A stretch of DNA of 5,093 bases from Nanobdellota archaeon (GTDB taxonomy: Archaea > Nanobdellota > Nanobdellia > Pacearchaeales > GW2011-AR1), in assembly GCA_018897135.1 (NCBI GenBank), contig JAHILJ010000053.1, positions 1 through 5,093 on the forward strand. Direction: 5' to 3'. A program made the translations under genes and the position numbers. Each line of letters begins with the position of its first letter. Within the stretch, counting starts at the first letter, position 1. This document shows positions 4,737 to 5,093 of this stretch, in pieces. A model generated the notes under the pieces. The model made no database searches. It was not told the DNA's origin and saw only the letters and a list, made by a program, of their open reading frames with translations.

Positions 4737-4988
4737 TCATTTTTCATAAACATTTTTTCTGTGCCCAATCTTCTCAACATACAAAACTTTAATCTCTTCC
4801 TGGATATCAATGATAATTCTATAATCTCCAACACGTAATTTATAAGCTTTAATTTGTTCTAAATGTTTTAAATAACGAAAAGGTTCTTGTTTGCATTCTT
4901 GCAATTTATTCCAAATTCTTTGTTTAATTTGAAACTCTAATTTATTTAAAAAATTCAACGCTCTTTTATCAAAACGTATTTCATACAT
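4737..4988 (-). CDS. RelE/ParE-family toxin of a type II toxin-antitoxin module
   Basis: The 83-residue product has the compact RelE fold pattern: an opening strand 'MYEIRF', two helices (about 8-34), then a strand-rich C-terminal half with 'YKLRVGDYRIII' (49-60), and 'LYVEKIGHRKNVY' (69-81), a sequence ending typical of archaeal and bacterial RelE-like toxins. Such toxins usually cut mRNA in the ribosome; Arg52, Arg57 and Arg77 and Tyr81 are the likely functional residues by analogy. The ATG at 4988 is preferred over a GTG at 5036 because it follows the antitoxin stop codon by one base, and the extra upstream residues overlap the antitoxin coding region and look non-family. It is expected to be translated together with the antitoxin and controlled by the antitoxin-toxin complex at a promoter outside the window. 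Confidence 0.88.
   Translation of the reverse strand: MYEIRFDKRALNFLNKLEFQIKQRIWNKLQECKQEPFRYLKHLEQIKAYKLRVGDYRIIIDIQEEIKVLYVEKIGHRKNVYEK
4740..4758 (+). terminator. Possible T-tract terminator for the lysS / membrane protein transcript
   Basis: T5 (4740-4744) and T6 (4753-4758) follow the stop codon of the 82-residue gene within 22 bases. They lie inside the 3' end of the convergent toxin gene, mirroring the T7 tract for the opposite strand. Confidence 0.3.
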
Positions 4989-4989
4989 T

Positions 4990-5093
4990 CTATAATCCGA
5001 GGATTTTTTTTGCCTCTGATTCTGTATAGAATTCACCTTTCTTAATTCTTTCTCTAGCTTCTTTGATTTCTTTAATTGTTTTTTGGGATAATT
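4990..5093 (-). CDS. Antitoxin of the RelE-type module, C-terminal part (gene starts beyond the right edge)
   Basis: The last 33 codons are visible, ending at TAG 4990-4992. They encode a charged helix ('TIKEIKEARERIKKGEFY') followed by 'TESEAKKILGL'. This 'E..R..GEFYTESEAKKIL' ending resembles the toxin-binding tail of small RelB-like archaeal antitoxins. The TAG is separated from the toxin ATG by one base, the usual antitoxin-then-toxin arrangement. The N-terminal, possibly DNA-binding part is outside the window, so the antitoxin subfamily cannot be stated. Confidence 0.78.
   Translation of the reverse strand, partial: LSQKTIKEIKEARERIKKGEFYTESEAKKILGL

Noticed and set aside
4737..5036. 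Longer 99-residue toxin starting at GTG 5036
   Set aside because: The extra 16 residues overlap the antitoxin coding region and are not part of the RelE pattern; ATG 4988 fits the one-base gap to the antitoxin stop.

Overview
The window looks like a piece of a small, AT-rich archaeal genome, most likely of the DPANN type. The archaeal signature is a Cbf5-type pseudouridine synthase followed by TrmY (archaeal tRNA pseudouridine-54 N1-methyltransferase), with almost no Shine-Dalgarno sites. A TATA-like box instead sits about 25-26 bases upstream of nearly every start codon, the spacing expected for leaderless archaeal transcripts. A class II lysyl-tRNA synthetase with bacterial-type domains replaces the class I enzyme of many archaea. 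The lineage is an inference from protein character and base composition; no marker in the window fixes it.

Layout. (1) Bases 1-293, minus strand: the 5' part of a polyprenyl (isoprenoid) diphosphate synthase gene that runs off the left edge, with an altered substrate-binding motif. (2) Bases 294-621: no convincing gene; a perfect 8-bp hairpin, a 13-base direct repeat forming T6 tracts on the minus strand, and decayed-looking open stretches. (3) Bases 622-996, minus strand: two tandem small two-helix membrane protein genes, apparently paralogs, each one nucleotide short of an open frame and preceded by a good TATA box. (4) Bases 997-1170: intergenic region with a back-to-back TATA and a more GC-rich segment that can fold. 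(5) Bases 1171-4736, plus strand: cbf5, trmY, acylphosphatase, lysS and an 82-residue two-helix membrane protein, tightly packed. (6) Bases 4737-5093, minus strand: a RelE/ParE-type toxin and the 3' end of its antitoxin gene, convergent with region 5 with no base between the two stop codons.

How the genes fit together. The plus-strand block is mainly translation-related: Cbf5 makes pseudouridines in rRNA and tRNA (position 55), TrmY methylates pseudouridine 54 in the same T-arm, and LysRS charges tRNA-Lys. Acylphosphatase is a small hydrolase without obvious link. Most of these genes appear to have their own promoter, so the block need not be one operon; the 82-residue gene probably depends on lysS transcription. 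No tRNA, rRNA, CRISPR array or insertion sequence was recognised. The least explained part is 294-1170, especially the two frame-disrupted small membrane genes.
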